Below are positions 8,890-17,463 of a stretch of DNA of 64,000 bases, in pieces (the first letter of the stretch is position 1; the number at the start of each line of letters is the position of its first letter). Both the position numbers and the translations under genes were made by a program. The notes under the pieces are model-generated. The model was not told where the DNA came from. It ran no database searches and saw only the letters and a program-made list of their open reading frames with translations. Location: contig DXDR01000075.1 of assembly GCA_019115385.1 (NCBI GenBank), positions 1 to 64,000 on the forward strand. The letters run 5' to 3'. This stretch comes from Candidatus Mediterraneibacter avicola (GTDB taxonomy: Bacteria; Bacillota; Clostridia; Lachnospirales; Lachnospiraceae).

Positions 8890-8966
8890 CCGGGTAGGTA
8901 TGGTGCCACAAAGGGAGAGCGTAAAGCACGTCCTCCATGTCACACCACACCCACCCGGCGTTTTTT
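8890..8966 (+). terminator. Long imperfect hairpin with T6 after FKBP gene
   Basis: CCGGGT-n-GGT-n-TGGTG (8890 on) pairs with CACCACACCCACCCGG (ending 8958) with two mismatches. An inner arm GGGAG / CTCC follows, and TTTTTT stands at 8961-8966. It fits a terminator for the plus-strand gene, although the arms are unusually long and branched. Confidence 0.55.
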
Positions 8967-8985
8967 CATACACAAATCGAAATCT

Positions 8986-9684
8986 CTATTTTCTTTTGAG
9001 CAGGTTCAGTTCTTCTTTTTCTTCCCTGCTCACCCGGTATGACTCCCGGATCTTCTGTATGGCTTTGTTATGAGTGAAAGTATCCATATCATTATTTTTG
9101 AGCAGCGCTCTTGTCTGTTCTGGAAACTTTACATAGCAGACCTGCAGCGTCCAGGCCACACCCATCTTCGTATAATATCCGTCATGCCGGATTTTGCCGC
9201 ATATATCAAGAATTTCATCAATATGTTTTTCATCCACAAAATGAGACATCATTGCCACGATCATAAACCGAAGCCTAAACTCTTCCCTGCTCGTCTGATA
9301 TGTTTTCAGATAATCGAACCAGTAGTCCGGCTCCTTCTGCATAAACTTATAGCTGTTCACACAACTGTCGCAGACTGCCCAGTTCCCGATCTTTGGCACA
9401 AATTCGTCCAGGAATTCTCTTCTCTCTTCACGGTCCATTTTTGCATATCCGATCACAAGTCCCTGCAGCATGATTTCCTCATGGATAGAGACCGATCCTG
9501 TTTTCTCCCGCGCCTCTGACAGATAGACCCGGAAATCGTCTTTTGCGATCTCTTTTGCCAGTTTTCTCATGGCAGGAAGCCGAATGCCAAGAATATTTTC
9601 CACTCCTGGCAGGAGCTTTTTATTAAATTCTTTATAATCCTCTTCGGCCAGATGATAAAGCTTTTGTCTCACTTCCTCTATCAT
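8986..9684 (-). CDS. DNA alkylation repair protein (AlkD-like, ALK repeats)
   Basis: A 232-aa all-helical protein of the DNA alkylation repair family: NILGIRLPAMRKLAKEIAKD near residue 30, then VCDSCVNSYKFMQKEPDYWF, WTLQVCYVKFP and HNKAIQKIRESYRVS. AlkD glycosylases remove positively charged 3- and 7-alkyl purines. Many members of this clade lack tested activity, so glycosylase function is inferred. Its ATG overlaps the nfnB stop by four bases (ATGA), so it is translationally coupled to the redox operon, an unexpected partner. Confidence 0.85.
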   Translation of the reverse strand: MIEEVRQKLYHLAEEDYKEFNKKLLPGVENILGIRLPAMRKLAKEIAKDDFRVYLSEAREKTGSVSIHEEIMLQGLVIGYAKMDREERREFLDEFVPKIGNWAVCDSCVNSYKFMQKEPDYWFDYLKTYQTSREEFRLRFMIVAMMSHFVDEKHIDEILDICGKIRHDGYYTKMGVAWTLQVCYVKFPEQTRALLKNNDMDTFTHNKAIQKIRESYRVSREEKEELNLLKRK

Positions 9685-11078
9685 TTGCTTCCTTTTTCTT
9701 TCAGATACTCGTCAATTCCCTTTGCGCCGGCTTTTCCCGCTCCCATTGCCAGGATAACCGTAGCCGCGCCTGTAACAGCATCTCCACCGGCATATACGCC
9801 TTCTTTGGAAGTCTGTCCGGTTTCTTCGTCTGCCACGATACACTTTCTGCGGTTCACATCAAGCCCATTTGTTGTAGAGGAGATCAGCGGGTTCGGTGAT
9901 GTTCCAAGAGACATGATGACAGTGTCAACTTCAATGTCATACTCAGAGCCCGGCACTTCGATCGGCCGTCTTCTTCCGGAAGCATCCGGCTCTCCCAGTT
10001 CCATTTTTATAACGGTCATGCTCTTGATATTTCCGTTTTCATCTACATTGATCTTTTTCGGATTTCTCAGAAGATCGAAGATCACGCCCTCCTCTTTTGC
10101 ATGATGTACCTCTTCTACTCTGGCCGGAAGTTCAGCCTCGCTGCGTCGGTATACGATATGCACGTCCGCTCCCAGACGGAGAGCTGTTCTTGCCGCATCC
10201 ATTGCCACATTTCCACCGCCTACAACAGCAACTTTCTTTCCGGCAATGATGGGAGTGTCGTAGCTGTCGTCAAAAGCTTTCATCAGATTGCTTCTTGTCA
10301 GATATTCATTGGCAGAGAATACGCCGTTTGCATTCTCACCCGGAATCCCCATAAACATCGGAAGACCTGCGCCTGATCCGATAAATACTGCCTCAAATCC
10401 CTCGTCTTCCATAAGCTGGTCGATAGTAGTTGATTTGCCGATCACTACGTTTGTCTCGAACTTCACGCCCAACTCTTTTACCTTTTCAATCTCTTTTGCA
10501 ACGACCTTCTGTTTCGGGAGACGGAACTCCGGAATTCCGTATACGAGCACACCGCCCAGCTCATGGAGCGCTTCAAATACGGTCACATCATATCCCAACT
10601 TTGCCAGATCGCCTGCACAGGTAAGTCCGGAGGGACCGGAACCGATAACGGCTACTTTATGACCATTCATCTTCTCCGCGCCCTGGGGTTTGATATCATG
10701 TTCCAGGGCATAGTCTGCCACAAACCGCTCCAGCTTACCGATAGATACCGGCTCGCCTTTGATGCCGCGGATACAGACGCCTTCGCACTGTGATTCCTGC
10801 GGGCAGACACGTCCGCAGATTGCCGGAAGAGCGCTGGACTTTCCGATCACTTTATATGCTTCTTCAATATTTCCTTCTTTTACCTGGTGGATAAATCCGG
10901 GAATGTCAATGGATACCGGACATCCCTTGATGCATTTTGCATTTTTGCAATTCAGGCATCTCTGTGCTTCTTCCATTGCCTCTTCCATGTTGTATCCAAG
11001 GCAGACTTCTTCAAAGTTTGCCGCGCGTACTTTCGGATCCTGCTCTCTGACAGGCACTTTTTTCAACATATCAGCCAT
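9681..11078 (-). CDS. nfnB: NfnB: NADPH-binding large subunit of ferredoxin:NADP transhydrogenase (GltA-like)
   Basis: A 465-aa homologue of the glutamate synthase small chain. An N-terminal Fe-S domain has CLNCKNAKCIKGC and CGRVCPQESQCEGVC (~40-115), followed by FAD (VAVIGSGPSGLTCAGDLA) and NADPH (VAVVGGGNVAMDAART) Rossmann folds. Placed directly after NfnA it is best read as NfnB, which bifurcates electrons from two NADPH to NAD+ and ferredoxin, or the reverse. There is no large glutamate synthase subunit next to it. The start overlaps the NfnA stop (TAATG). Confidence 0.88.
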   Translation of the reverse strand: MADMLKKVPVREQDPKVRAANFEEVCLGYNMEEAMEEAQRCLNCKNAKCIKGCPVSIDIPGFIHQVKEGNIEEAYKVIGKSSALPAICGRVCPQESQCEGVCIRGIKGEPVSIGKLERFVADYALEHDIKPQGAEKMNGHKVAVIGSGPSGLTCAGDLAKLGYDVTVFEALHELGGVLVYGIPEFRLPKQKVVAKEIEKVKELGVKFETNVVIGKSTTIDQLMEDEGFEAVFIGSGAGLPMFMGIPGENANGVFSANEYLTRSNLMKAFDDSYDTPIIAGKKVAVVGGGNVAMDAARTALRLGADVHIVYRRSEAELPARVEEVHHAKEEGVIFDLLRNPKKINVDENGNIKSMTVIKMELGEPDASGRRRPIEVPGSEYDIEVDTVIMSLGTSPNPLISSTTNGLDVNRRKCIVADEETGQTSKEGVYAGGDAVTGAATVILAMGAGKAGAKGIDEYLKEKGSK

Positions 11079-11965
11079 TATTCGTCACCTCCACAATGTC
11101 CGCATCCGCCGTGATGAGTATCGCCCTCCTGAAGCTTGAGCATCGCTCTTCCTTCTTCGGTCTTATACATCTGGCTTCTCTTCATTGCCTGGTCAAAGTC
11201 AACCAGATGTCCGTCAAACTCCGGTCCGTCCACACAGGCGAACTTGATCTCGTCACCTACCTGGAGGCGGCATGCGCCGCACATACCTGTGCCGTCCACC
11301 ATGATCGGGTTCATGCTTACGATCGTAGGAATCTCCAGTTTTTTTGTGAGGAGACAGACGAATTTCATCATGATCATAGGCCCGATCGCTACACAGACAT
11401 CATATTTCTTTCCTTCTTCCACAAGTTTTTCAATCTTCGTAGTAACCATGCCTGCATGGCCGTATGTACCGTCGTCTGTACATGGATAATAATTTCCTGA
11501 AACAGCTTTCATCTCATCTTCGAGGATCAGCATGTCCTTTGTCTTAGCGCCTACAATTACATCTGCATCAACGCCGCGCTCTTTCAGCCACTTCACCTGT
11601 GGATAAACAGGCGCTGCGCCTACTCCTCCTGCAACAAAAAGCATCTTTTTCTTTTTCAGGCTTTCAATGTCTTCATGGACAAACTCCGACGGACATCCCA
11701 GCGGACCTGTGAAATCCCGGAAATAATCCCCTTCCTTCAAACTGCCCATCTTTGTGGTAGATGCCCCCACTTCCTGGACGACAATAGTAATCGTACCTGC
11801 TTCTCTGTCATAATCGCAGATTGTCAGAGGGATTCTCTCTCCCTTTTCGTCCATCTTTACGATAACAAACTGGCCCGGCTGGCAATGGCTGGCAACACGC
11901 GGTGCGTGCACATCCATGAGAAAGATCTTATCCGCCAGTTTTTCTGCTTTTACTATCTTATACAT
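11078..11965 (-). CDS. nfnA: NfnA: FAD/NAD-binding small subunit of ferredoxin:NADP transhydrogenase
   Basis: A 295-aa protein of the PyrK / sulfide dehydrogenase beta family, with a ferredoxin-reductase-type FAD domain (ERIPLTICDYD near 50), an NAD fold (LFVAGGVGAAPVYPQVKWL near 110) and a [2Fe-2S] cysteine set (GTGMCGACRLQVG, then FACVDGPEF). It ends in a His/Cys-rich tail, HHGGCGHCGGDE. With NfnB it forms the soluble electron-bifurcating complex that balances NADPH, NADH and ferredoxin in clostridia. A promoter at 11999-12027 and AAGGAGG precede it. Confidence 0.88.
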   Translation of the reverse strand: MYKIVKAEKLADKIFLMDVHAPRVASHCQPGQFVIVKMDEKGERIPLTICDYDREAGTITIVVQEVGASTTKMGSLKEGDYFRDFTGPLGCPSEFVHEDIESLKKKKMLFVAGGVGAAPVYPQVKWLKERGVDADVIVGAKTKDMLILEDEMKAVSGNYYPCTDDGTYGHAGMVTTKIEKLVEEGKKYDVCVAIGPMIMMKFVCLLTKKLEIPTIVSMNPIMVDGTGMCGACRLQVGDEIKFACVDGPEFDGHLVDFDQAMKRSQMYKTEEGRAMLKLQEGDTHHGGCGHCGGDE

Positions 11966-11998
11966 GATTCTCCTCCTTGTAAAAACTGCCCTTTTTTA

Positions 11999-12027
11999 AT
12001 AATACGCCAACCGGCCGGGAAAGGCAA
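11999..12027 (-). promoter_or_regulatory. Sigma-A promoter of nfnAB-alkD operon
   Basis: On the minus strand, -35 TTGCCT (12027-12022) and -10 TATTAT (12004-11999) are 17 bases apart, and lie about 35 bases before the nfnA start. Confidence 0.6.
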
Positions 12028-12045
12028 GCTAAAAAACCATAGAGT

Positions 12046-12083
12046 AAAAAGCAGACCCGGGATTTCCCAGATCTGCTTTTTTT
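12046..12083. terminator. Terminator between adh and nfnA
   Basis: AAAAAGCAGA (12046-12055) pairs with TCTGCTTTTT (12072-12081), with T runs on both strands. On the minus strand it lies downstream of the alcohol dehydrogenase gene. Confidence 0.75.
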
Positions 12084-12118
12084 ACTGTATGATCCTGAAC
12101 GGATATTTTTACGGAAGG

Positions 12119-13300
12119 TTAAAAATCAACCTCTGTTCCATAATATGTACATGTGAGAAGCTTCTCCATTGCCGCAGGATCGATCTGACGAGGATTGGAT
12201 CCTGTGCAGGCATCACCGACTGCCAGTTCTGCAATTTTAGCAACTTTCTCTTTGAACTCGTTTTCATCGATTCCAAAATCTTTCAGAGTTCTCGGAATGT
12301 TCAGCTTCGCATTGAACTCATTGATCTTCTCTCTTAAGCTGTTGATCAGCGCCTTTTCAGATGTTCCGTCAAGTCCCATCCTGCGGGCGATCTCTGCATA
12401 GCGGCTGGCAGCTGCCGGATCTTTTGCATTGTATGCGATTACATACGGAAGATAAATTGCGTTTGCACATCCGTGCGGAATATGTCCCGTAGAGAATGCA
12501 GCGCCTGTCTTGTGGGCCATAGAGTGTACGATTCCCAGCAGAGCGTTGGAGAACGCCATTCCCGCAAGGCACTGTGCATAATGCATCTGCTCTCTCGCTT
12601 CCATATTGCAGTTGTAAGACGCCGGAAGATAATCCAGAACCATCTCGATCGCCTGCAGTGCAAGAGGATCTGTAAACGGTCCGTGCAGAGTAGATACATA
12701 TGCCTCAATGGCATGTGTCAGTGCGTCCATTCCTGTGTAAGCAACCTGTTTTACAGGAAGCCCTGAAACAAGATCCGGATCCACGATCGCCACATCCGGC
12801 GTAATATTAAAGTCAGCCAGCGGATATTTTACACCTGTCTGATAATTTGTGATAACTGAGAACGCAGTAACCTCTGTTGCAGTTCCTGATGTTGACGGGA
12901 TTGCAGCAAATTTTGCTTTTGTTCTGAGTTCCGGGAAATTAAACGGTGTACAGAGATCTTCAAAAGAAGTCTCGGGATACTCGTAAAACGCCCACATGGC
13001 CTTTGCAGCGTCGATCGGTGAGCCTCCGCCCATGGATACGATCCAGTCAGGCTCAAAAGCACGCATCGCCTCTGCGCCCTTCATAACTGTCTCAACAGAC
13101 GGATCCGGTTCAACGCCTTCGAAAACCTGCACTTCCATGCCAGCTTCCTTCAGGTAATTTACAGCCCTGTCAAGAAACCCCTGGCGCTTCATGGAACCGC
13201 CTCCGACAACAAGCATCGCCTTTTTGCCCTTTAAATTTTTCAGTTCTTCCAGACTGCCTTTTCCGTGATAAATATCACGCGGCAAACAAAATCTGCTCAT
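12119..13300 (-). CDS. Iron-containing alcohol dehydrogenase
   Basis: A 393-aa group III alcohol dehydrogenase. The NAD(P) loop GGGSMKR and SMGGGSPIDAAKAMW lie in the N-terminal half. Metal ligands are in GMDALTHAIEAY and in HSMAHKTGAAFSTGHIPHG (Asp and three His of the family). It would interconvert an aldehyde and an alcohol; the substrate is not evident. The ATG at 13300 is chosen over one three codons upstream because AGGAG is nine bases before it. It is a single-gene unit with its own promoter and terminator. Confidence 0.9.
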   Translation of the reverse strand: MSRFCLPRDIYHGKGSLEELKNLKGKKAMLVVGGGSMKRQGFLDRAVNYLKEAGMEVQVFEGVEPDPSVETVMKGAEAMRAFEPDWIVSMGGGSPIDAAKAMWAFYEYPETSFEDLCTPFNFPELRTKAKFAAIPSTSGTATEVTAFSVITNYQTGVKYPLADFNITPDVAIVDPDLVSGLPVKQVAYTGMDALTHAIEAYVSTLHGPFTDPLALQAIEMVLDYLPASYNCNMEAREQMHYAQCLAGMAFSNALLGIVHSMAHKTGAAFSTGHIPHGCANAIYLPYVIAYNAKDPAAASRYAEIARRMGLDGTSEKALINSLREKINEFNAKLNIPRTLKDFGIDENEFKEKVAKIAELAVGDACTGSNPRQIDPAAMEKLLTCTYYGTEVDF

Positions 13301-13335
13301 GTTCAGCATCTCCTTTTTATTTATCTAACATGGAT

Positions 13336-13364
13336 ATTATACTGCTTTACATGGCAAAATGCAA
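13336..13364 (-). promoter_or_regulatory. Sigma-A promoter of the alcohol dehydrogenase gene
   Basis: -35 TTGCAT (13364-13359), a 17-base spacer and -10 TATAAT (13341-13336) on the minus strand, about 40 bases before the start codon. Confidence 0.7.
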
Positions 13365-13402
13365 CCTGGGTTCTGTAAACAATTTGATAAATCTTTTCAA
13401 AA

Positions 13403-14842
13403 TCATTCTGATCTTGTTATATAATTTCTTGTCGTGACATCCGTTGCCTTTCCATTGCTGTTATTGATCAGGACCGCATTAAAAATGATCTGCTGATTTG
13501 CCGGCATATCGACCGGTCCGGTATATCTGCTGGATTCGCTGGTCGGGGTGGTTCCGTCCATCGTATAATAAGCAGTATATCCGTCCGGGACCGTGATCGT
13601 GATCTGGGTCGGCTCCGTATACTGACCAGTAGCCGGATTCACTGCCGGAGCGCTGGCGATCGGAAATTCAATCGTATATTTGGCAGAAGATACCACGCTC
13701 GGTATGTCCTTATCATTCACTGCGATCGCTCTGATCTCCACCTCACCCTCCTCCTGGAGAAGAACCGGCTCCTGATATTTTGTGCTGGATGTCGTAGGAT
13801 CGGTGCCGTCGGTCGTATAATAGATCGTTCCTCCTGTCGGCGAACTGATCCTCACCTCCTGCACTTCCTCATACGTCCCGCCTTCCAGACTGAACACTGG
13901 CGCAGAAGACACATACTCTGAAACAGCGTTCAGGACAGACTCTGATTCACAATCCTCCAGCAGAGGAGAAATCTTTTCCGGCTGCTCCGTCTCCATATAA
14001 AAGTCGATCACAGCCTGATAAAGACCCTCATTTGTGGGCTGTGTCTCCAGCGCTGTCAAAAATACCGATTCTGCAGCGTCCAGATCATTCTGTTCAATAT
14101 AGATCTCTGAGAGGCCTGTATAAGCTTCAGCCCTCGATTCATCCTTTACAATGGCACGGTTAAAATAATTTTCCGCCTCTGCATAATCACCGGACTGAAG
14201 GGCATTATATCCTTTTTTCATAACCCCGGTATAAGAGTTCTGATATACAACGTATATACCCAGACCGATCAGGACAAGGAGCAGGAACAATGTGATCAGA
14301 AGATTGCGCCTGCGTTTTTTTGCCGCTTCTCTCTTTCTGATCTGCTGCTGTCTCCTTCTCTCGTCTCTGGAGCGTAGATTCTGGTCTCTGCTCTGGCGCA
14401 CACTGCCGGTATTGCGGATGCTTCCTGTACTGCGGATGTTCCCTGTGCCGCGCACGCCGCCGCCTGTTCTGCGCGGAGCGTCCTCCGTATTGCGCATGCC
14501 GCCCGTTCTGCGGCCCATATTTCCTGTACTGCGGACGTTTCTTTGTGCACCTTCACCCGGGCGGCGCATTCTTTCTCTTCGCTCTTCCCTGAGACGGTCC
14601 AGTTCCCCCTGGCTCAGCACACGGGTGGAATTGATGTTTTGAGTCAGATCCGCTCTTCTGTTATATCTTCGGACATCACTGGAACTGATCTGCCGGGTCG
14701 CCCCTTCTACAGAGCCCTTGACCTCTCTGGCAAGAACATCCTCCAGCGGATTATAATCCGGCACGATCTGCACTTCTGCTCCACATTCAGGACAGATCAT
14801 CCGATCATCCGGAATATTTGCTCCGCAGTGCATACATCTCAT
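13403..14842 (-). CDS. Zinc-ribbon / TPR membrane protein with two chitobiase-like C-terminal repeats
   Basis: A 479-aa protein of mixed architecture. It has an N-terminal zinc ribbon (MRCMHCG then CPECGA), an Arg/Gly/Thr-rich low-complexity stretch (~90-150) of degenerate RSTGN-type repeats, and a basic segment. One TM helix (LLITLFLLLVLIGLGIYVVY, ~184-203) comes before TPR-like helices (~210-300). Two beta domains (~315-395, ~400-479) each hold a TIYYTTDGTDPT or TAYYTMDGTTPT motif, the CHB_HEX_C_1 type. The N-terminus would be cytoplasmic and the TPR and beta domains outside. The start overlaps the folD stop by four bases, suggesting coupling. Function unknown. Confidence 0.8.
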   Translation of the reverse strand: MRCMHCGANIPDDRMICPECGAEVQIVPDYNPLEDVLAREVKGSVEGATRQISSSDVRRYNRRADLTQNINSTRVLSQGELDRLREERRERMRRPGEGAQRNVRSTGNMGRRTGGMRNTEDAPRRTGGGVRGTGNIRSTGSIRNTGSVRQSRDQNLRSRDERRRQQQIRKREAAKKRRRNLLITLFLLLVLIGLGIYVVYQNSYTGVMKKGYNALQSGDYAEAENYFNRAIVKDESRAEAYTGLSEIYIEQNDLDAAESVFLTALETQPTNEGLYQAVIDFYMETEQPEKISPLLEDCESESVLNAVSEYVSSAPVFSLEGGTYEEVQEVRISSPTGGTIYYTTDGTDPTTSSTKYQEPVLLQEEGEVEIRAIAVNDKDIPSVVSSAKYTIEFPIASAPAVNPATGQYTEPTQITITVPDGYTAYYTMDGTTPTSESSRYTGPVDMPANQQIIFNAVLINNSNGKATDVTTRNYITRSE

Positions 14843-15693
14843 TGTGATCCCTCCCGGCCGCGCACACTTTCCACACAGTTATCCATCAGCATAGCGATCG
14901 TCATAGGCCCTACTCCTCCCGGAACCGGAGTAATAGCAGATGCCACAGGCTCCACACTGTCAAAATCAACATCTCCGCAAAGGTGATTGTTCTCATCTCT
15001 GTGTATGCCGACGTCTATAACAGCTGCGCCCTTTTTTACATATTCAGCAGTAATAAACTGCTTTTTTCCGATCGCTACGATCAGAATATCGGCTCTTTTT
15101 GTAACTTCCCGCAGGTCTTTTGTCCTGGAGTGGGTCACCGTCACCGTTCCGTTCTCGCGCAAAAGCAGCGCCGCCATAGGTTTTCCTACGATATTGCTCC
15201 TCCCGACTATCACGCATTCTCTGCCTTCTATCTGAACGCCGGAGCGTTTCAGAAGCTGGATAATGCCTGCAGGCGTACAGGACTGAAACCCTTTCTCTCC
15301 CAGCCAGAGTCTTCCCACACTGACCGGATGGAATCCATCCACATCTTTATCAGGAGATATAGTCCTGATAATCCGGTCTTCATTAATGTGAGCCGGCAGA
15401 GGAAGCTGAACGAGGATCCCGTTTACGCTTTCGTCCTCATTCAGTGACTCTACCAGATTGACAAGCTCCTCCTCCCCTGTGTCTTCGGGAAGTTCATATG
15501 ACCTGGAGTCGATCCCGATATACGCACAGGCTTTTTTCTTATTATTCACATAAACCGAGGACGCAGGATCACTTCCGACCTGGATCACAGCCAGACATAT
15601 TTGTACGCCCTGCTCTTTCAGACCGCTTACTTCTTCCTTCAGTTCATCCTTGATCTGTTTTGAAATCTCTTTTCCATTAATTAACCGTGCCAT
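14839..15693 (-). CDS. folD: Bifunctional methylene-THF dehydrogenase / methenyl-THF cyclohydrolase FolD
   Basis: FolD interconverts 5,10-methylene-, methenyl- and 10-formyl-tetrahydrofolate with NADP. At 284 aa it is of standard length. It has the FolD signatures YVNNKKKACAYIGI, GILVQLPLPAHI and PVSVGRLWLG, the nucleotide region VIVGRSNIVGKPMAALL, and the end block TPVPGGVGPMTIAMLM. The frame is open 29 codons upstream, but the ATG at 15693 has AAGGAG six bases before it and matches the family start (MARLINGKEIS). It acts directly after fhs, the preceding gene. Confidence 0.96.
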   Translation of the reverse strand: MARLINGKEISKQIKDELKEEVSGLKEQGVQICLAVIQVGSDPASSVYVNNKKKACAYIGIDSRSYELPEDTGEEELVNLVESLNEDESVNGILVQLPLPAHINEDRIIRTISPDKDVDGFHPVSVGRLWLGEKGFQSCTPAGIIQLLKRSGVQIEGRECVIVGRSNIVGKPMAALLLRENGTVTVTHSRTKDLREVTKRADILIVAIGKKQFITAEYVKKGAAVIDVGIHRDENNHLCGDVDFDSVEPVASAITPVPGGVGPMTIAMLMDNCVESVRGREGSQ

Positions 15694-15723
15694 TGCTTTC
15701 TCCTTAAGTTCTCCTGGGCCAGC

Positions 15724-15781
15724 GTGCTGTATCACCTGCATTTTACAGGGTGGCTTTCCTGAAAGGGAATGAGACAGCACA
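15724..15781 (-). other. Folded spacer between fhs and folD
   Basis: GTGCTGT (15724-15730) and ACAGCAC (15773-15779) enclose two smaller inverted repeats (CACCTG / CAGGGTG and CTTTCCTGAAAGG). This gives a compact branched shape in the intercistronic spacer. It may be an mRNA processing or stability element. Confidence 0.4.
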
Positions 15782-17452
15782 CTAGAACAATCCTGTTATT
15801 TTCCCGTCTTCAGTAACATCTATTCCATTTGCAGCCGGAACCCGCGGAAGGCCGGGCATTGTCATTACCGCTCCGGTCAGAGCGACAACAAATCCCGCGC
15901 CCGCGCTTACATAGGCTTCGCGCACATGGATGTCAAAACCGGACGGACGTCCCAGCTTCCGGGCGTCGTCAGAAAGAGAATACTGATTCTTTGCCATGCA
16001 GACAGGAAATCTGGAAAATCCCAGCTCCGCTATTTTGGCCAGCTGCCGCTTCGCTGCAGGCTCATAGACTACGCCGTCTGCTCCATAGATTTCCTTTGCA
16101 ATACATTCTATTTTATCTTCCAGGCTGAGGCTGTCGTCATAGAGGGGATGGAAATGGCTCTCGCGGGTTTCCAGCGTATCCAGAACTTCCCTTGCAAGCT
16201 CGATCCCTCCTTCTCCTCCCTTTTCCCATACTCGTGAAAGGGCGAAGCGGCATCCTCTCTCCTCGCAGAACCTGCGGATAAATTCATTTTCTGCGTCAGT
16301 GTCTGTAATAAAAGAATTGAGCGTTACGATCACAGGCACGCCGTATTTTTGTATATTCTCAATATGTTTCTCCAGATTGACGATTCCTTTTGCCAGTGCA
16401 TCCAGATTTTCTTCTCCCAGCTGTTCTTTCGCAACTCCACCATTATACTTCAAAGCCCGTACAGTTGCAACCAAAACAACCGCATCCGGCTGCAGGCCGG
16501 CCAGCCGGCACTTAATATCAAAAAATTTCTCTGCACCCAGATCTGCTCCGAATCCTGCCTCTGTTATCGTGATATCGCTCATTTTCAGAGCCATTTTTGT
16601 AGCGCGCACACTGTTGCATCCATGGGCGATATTTGCAAAAGGCCCTCCGTGCACCAGCGCCGGGGTATGCTCAAGGGTCTGGATAAGATTCGGCTTCACC
16701 GCATCCTTCAGAAGCGCGGCCATAGCTCCGGTTGCATTCAGATCATCCGCTGTTACGGGCTCTCCGTCAAAATTGTAGGCCACGATAATCCTGCCCAGTC
16801 TCTTTTTCAGATCTGTCAGATTCTCAGCCAGGCACAGAATCGCCATAATTTCAGAAGCCACTGTAATCACAAAATGATCTTCTCTTACCATGCCGTCCAT
16901 TTTATTTCCCAGTCCTACCACAATATTGCGCAGCACTCTGTCATTCATATCCAGGCATCTCTTCCACACGACCTGCCGTGGGTCGATCCTGAGCGGATTC
17001 CCCTGCTGGATATGGTTGTCCAGCATTGCCGCCAGGAGATTGTTTGCCGATGTGATCGCATGAAAATCGCCTGTAAAGTGGAGATTCAGATCTTCCATCG
17101 GAACGACCTGCGCATATCCGCCTCCGGCCGCTCCGCCTTTTATGCCAAAGCATGGTCCCAGTGACGGTTCCCTGAGTGCGATCAGCGTTTTCTTCCCAAG
17201 CCTGGTCATGGCATCTCCCAGGCCCACTGTGGTGGTCGTCTTTCCCTCTCCTGCCGGGGTGGGATTGATGGCCGTTACAAGTACCAGCCGGCCATTTTCA
17301 TTATCTTTGATCCGCTCCCACAGCTCATCCGAAAGTTTCGCTTTGTATTTGCCGTAATATTCCAGCTCGTTCTCAGAAACTCCGATACGCCCGGCAACCT
17401 TTCCGATGGGTTCCATCTGCGCTTCCTGCGCGATCTGTATATCTGTTTTCAT
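15782..17452 (-). CDS. fhs: Formate-tetrahydrofolate ligase
   Basis: This enzyme joins formate to tetrahydrofolate with ATP to give 10-formyl-THF. At 556 aa it has the usual size. Recognisable parts are [19 protein letters not shown] (P-loop, ~residue 65), [23 protein letters not shown], and the C-terminal block [16 protein letters not shown]. It is followed by folD, so formate carbon can be passed to methylene-THF. The wider Wood-Ljungdahl genes are not in the window, so acetogenesis cannot be claimed. It begins 11 bases after ftsK with GGAGG before the ATG. Confidence 0.97.
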   Translation of the reverse strand: MKTDIQIAQEAQMEPIGKVAGRIGVSENELEYYGKYKAKLSDELWERIKDNENGRLVLVTAINPTPAGEGKTTTTVGLGDAMTRLGKKTLIALREPSLGPCFGIKGGAAGGGYAQVVPMEDLNLHFTGDFHAITSANNLLAAMLDNHIQQGNPLRIDPRQVVWKRCLDMNDRVLRNIVVGLGNKMDGMVREDHFVITVASEIMAILCLAENLTDLKKRLGRIIVAYNFDGEPVTADDLNATGAMAALLKDAVKPNLIQTLEHTPALVHGGPFANIAHGCNSVRATKMALKMSDITITEAGFGADLGAEKFFDIKCRLAGLQPDAVVLVATVRALKYNGGVAKEQLGEENLDALAKGIVNLEKHIENIQKYGVPVIVTLNSFITDTDAENEFIRRFCEERGCRFALSRVWEKGGEGGIELAREVLDTLETRESHFHPLYDDSLSLEDKIECIAKEIYGADGVVYEPAAKRQLAKIAELGFSRFPVCMAKNQYSLSDDARKLGRPSGFDIHVREAYVSAGAGFVVALTGAVMTMPGLPRVPAANGIDVTEDGKITGLF

Positions 17453-17463
17453 GTTTCTCCTCC

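Noticed and set aside
8810-8970. SRP RNA, tmRNA, 6S or RNase P RNA
   Set aside because: None of the conserved cores of these RNAs (for example the SRP GGAAG/AGCAG loop or the tmRNA 5' end) is present.
9681-11078. Glutamate synthase small subunit
   Set aside because: The sequence fits GltD-like proteins, but the partner beside it is NfnA-like and no large GltB subunit is present.
13340-13400. Rex operator upstream of the alcohol dehydrogenase
   Set aside because: Only one half (TTGTTTA) is visible; the second half does not match.
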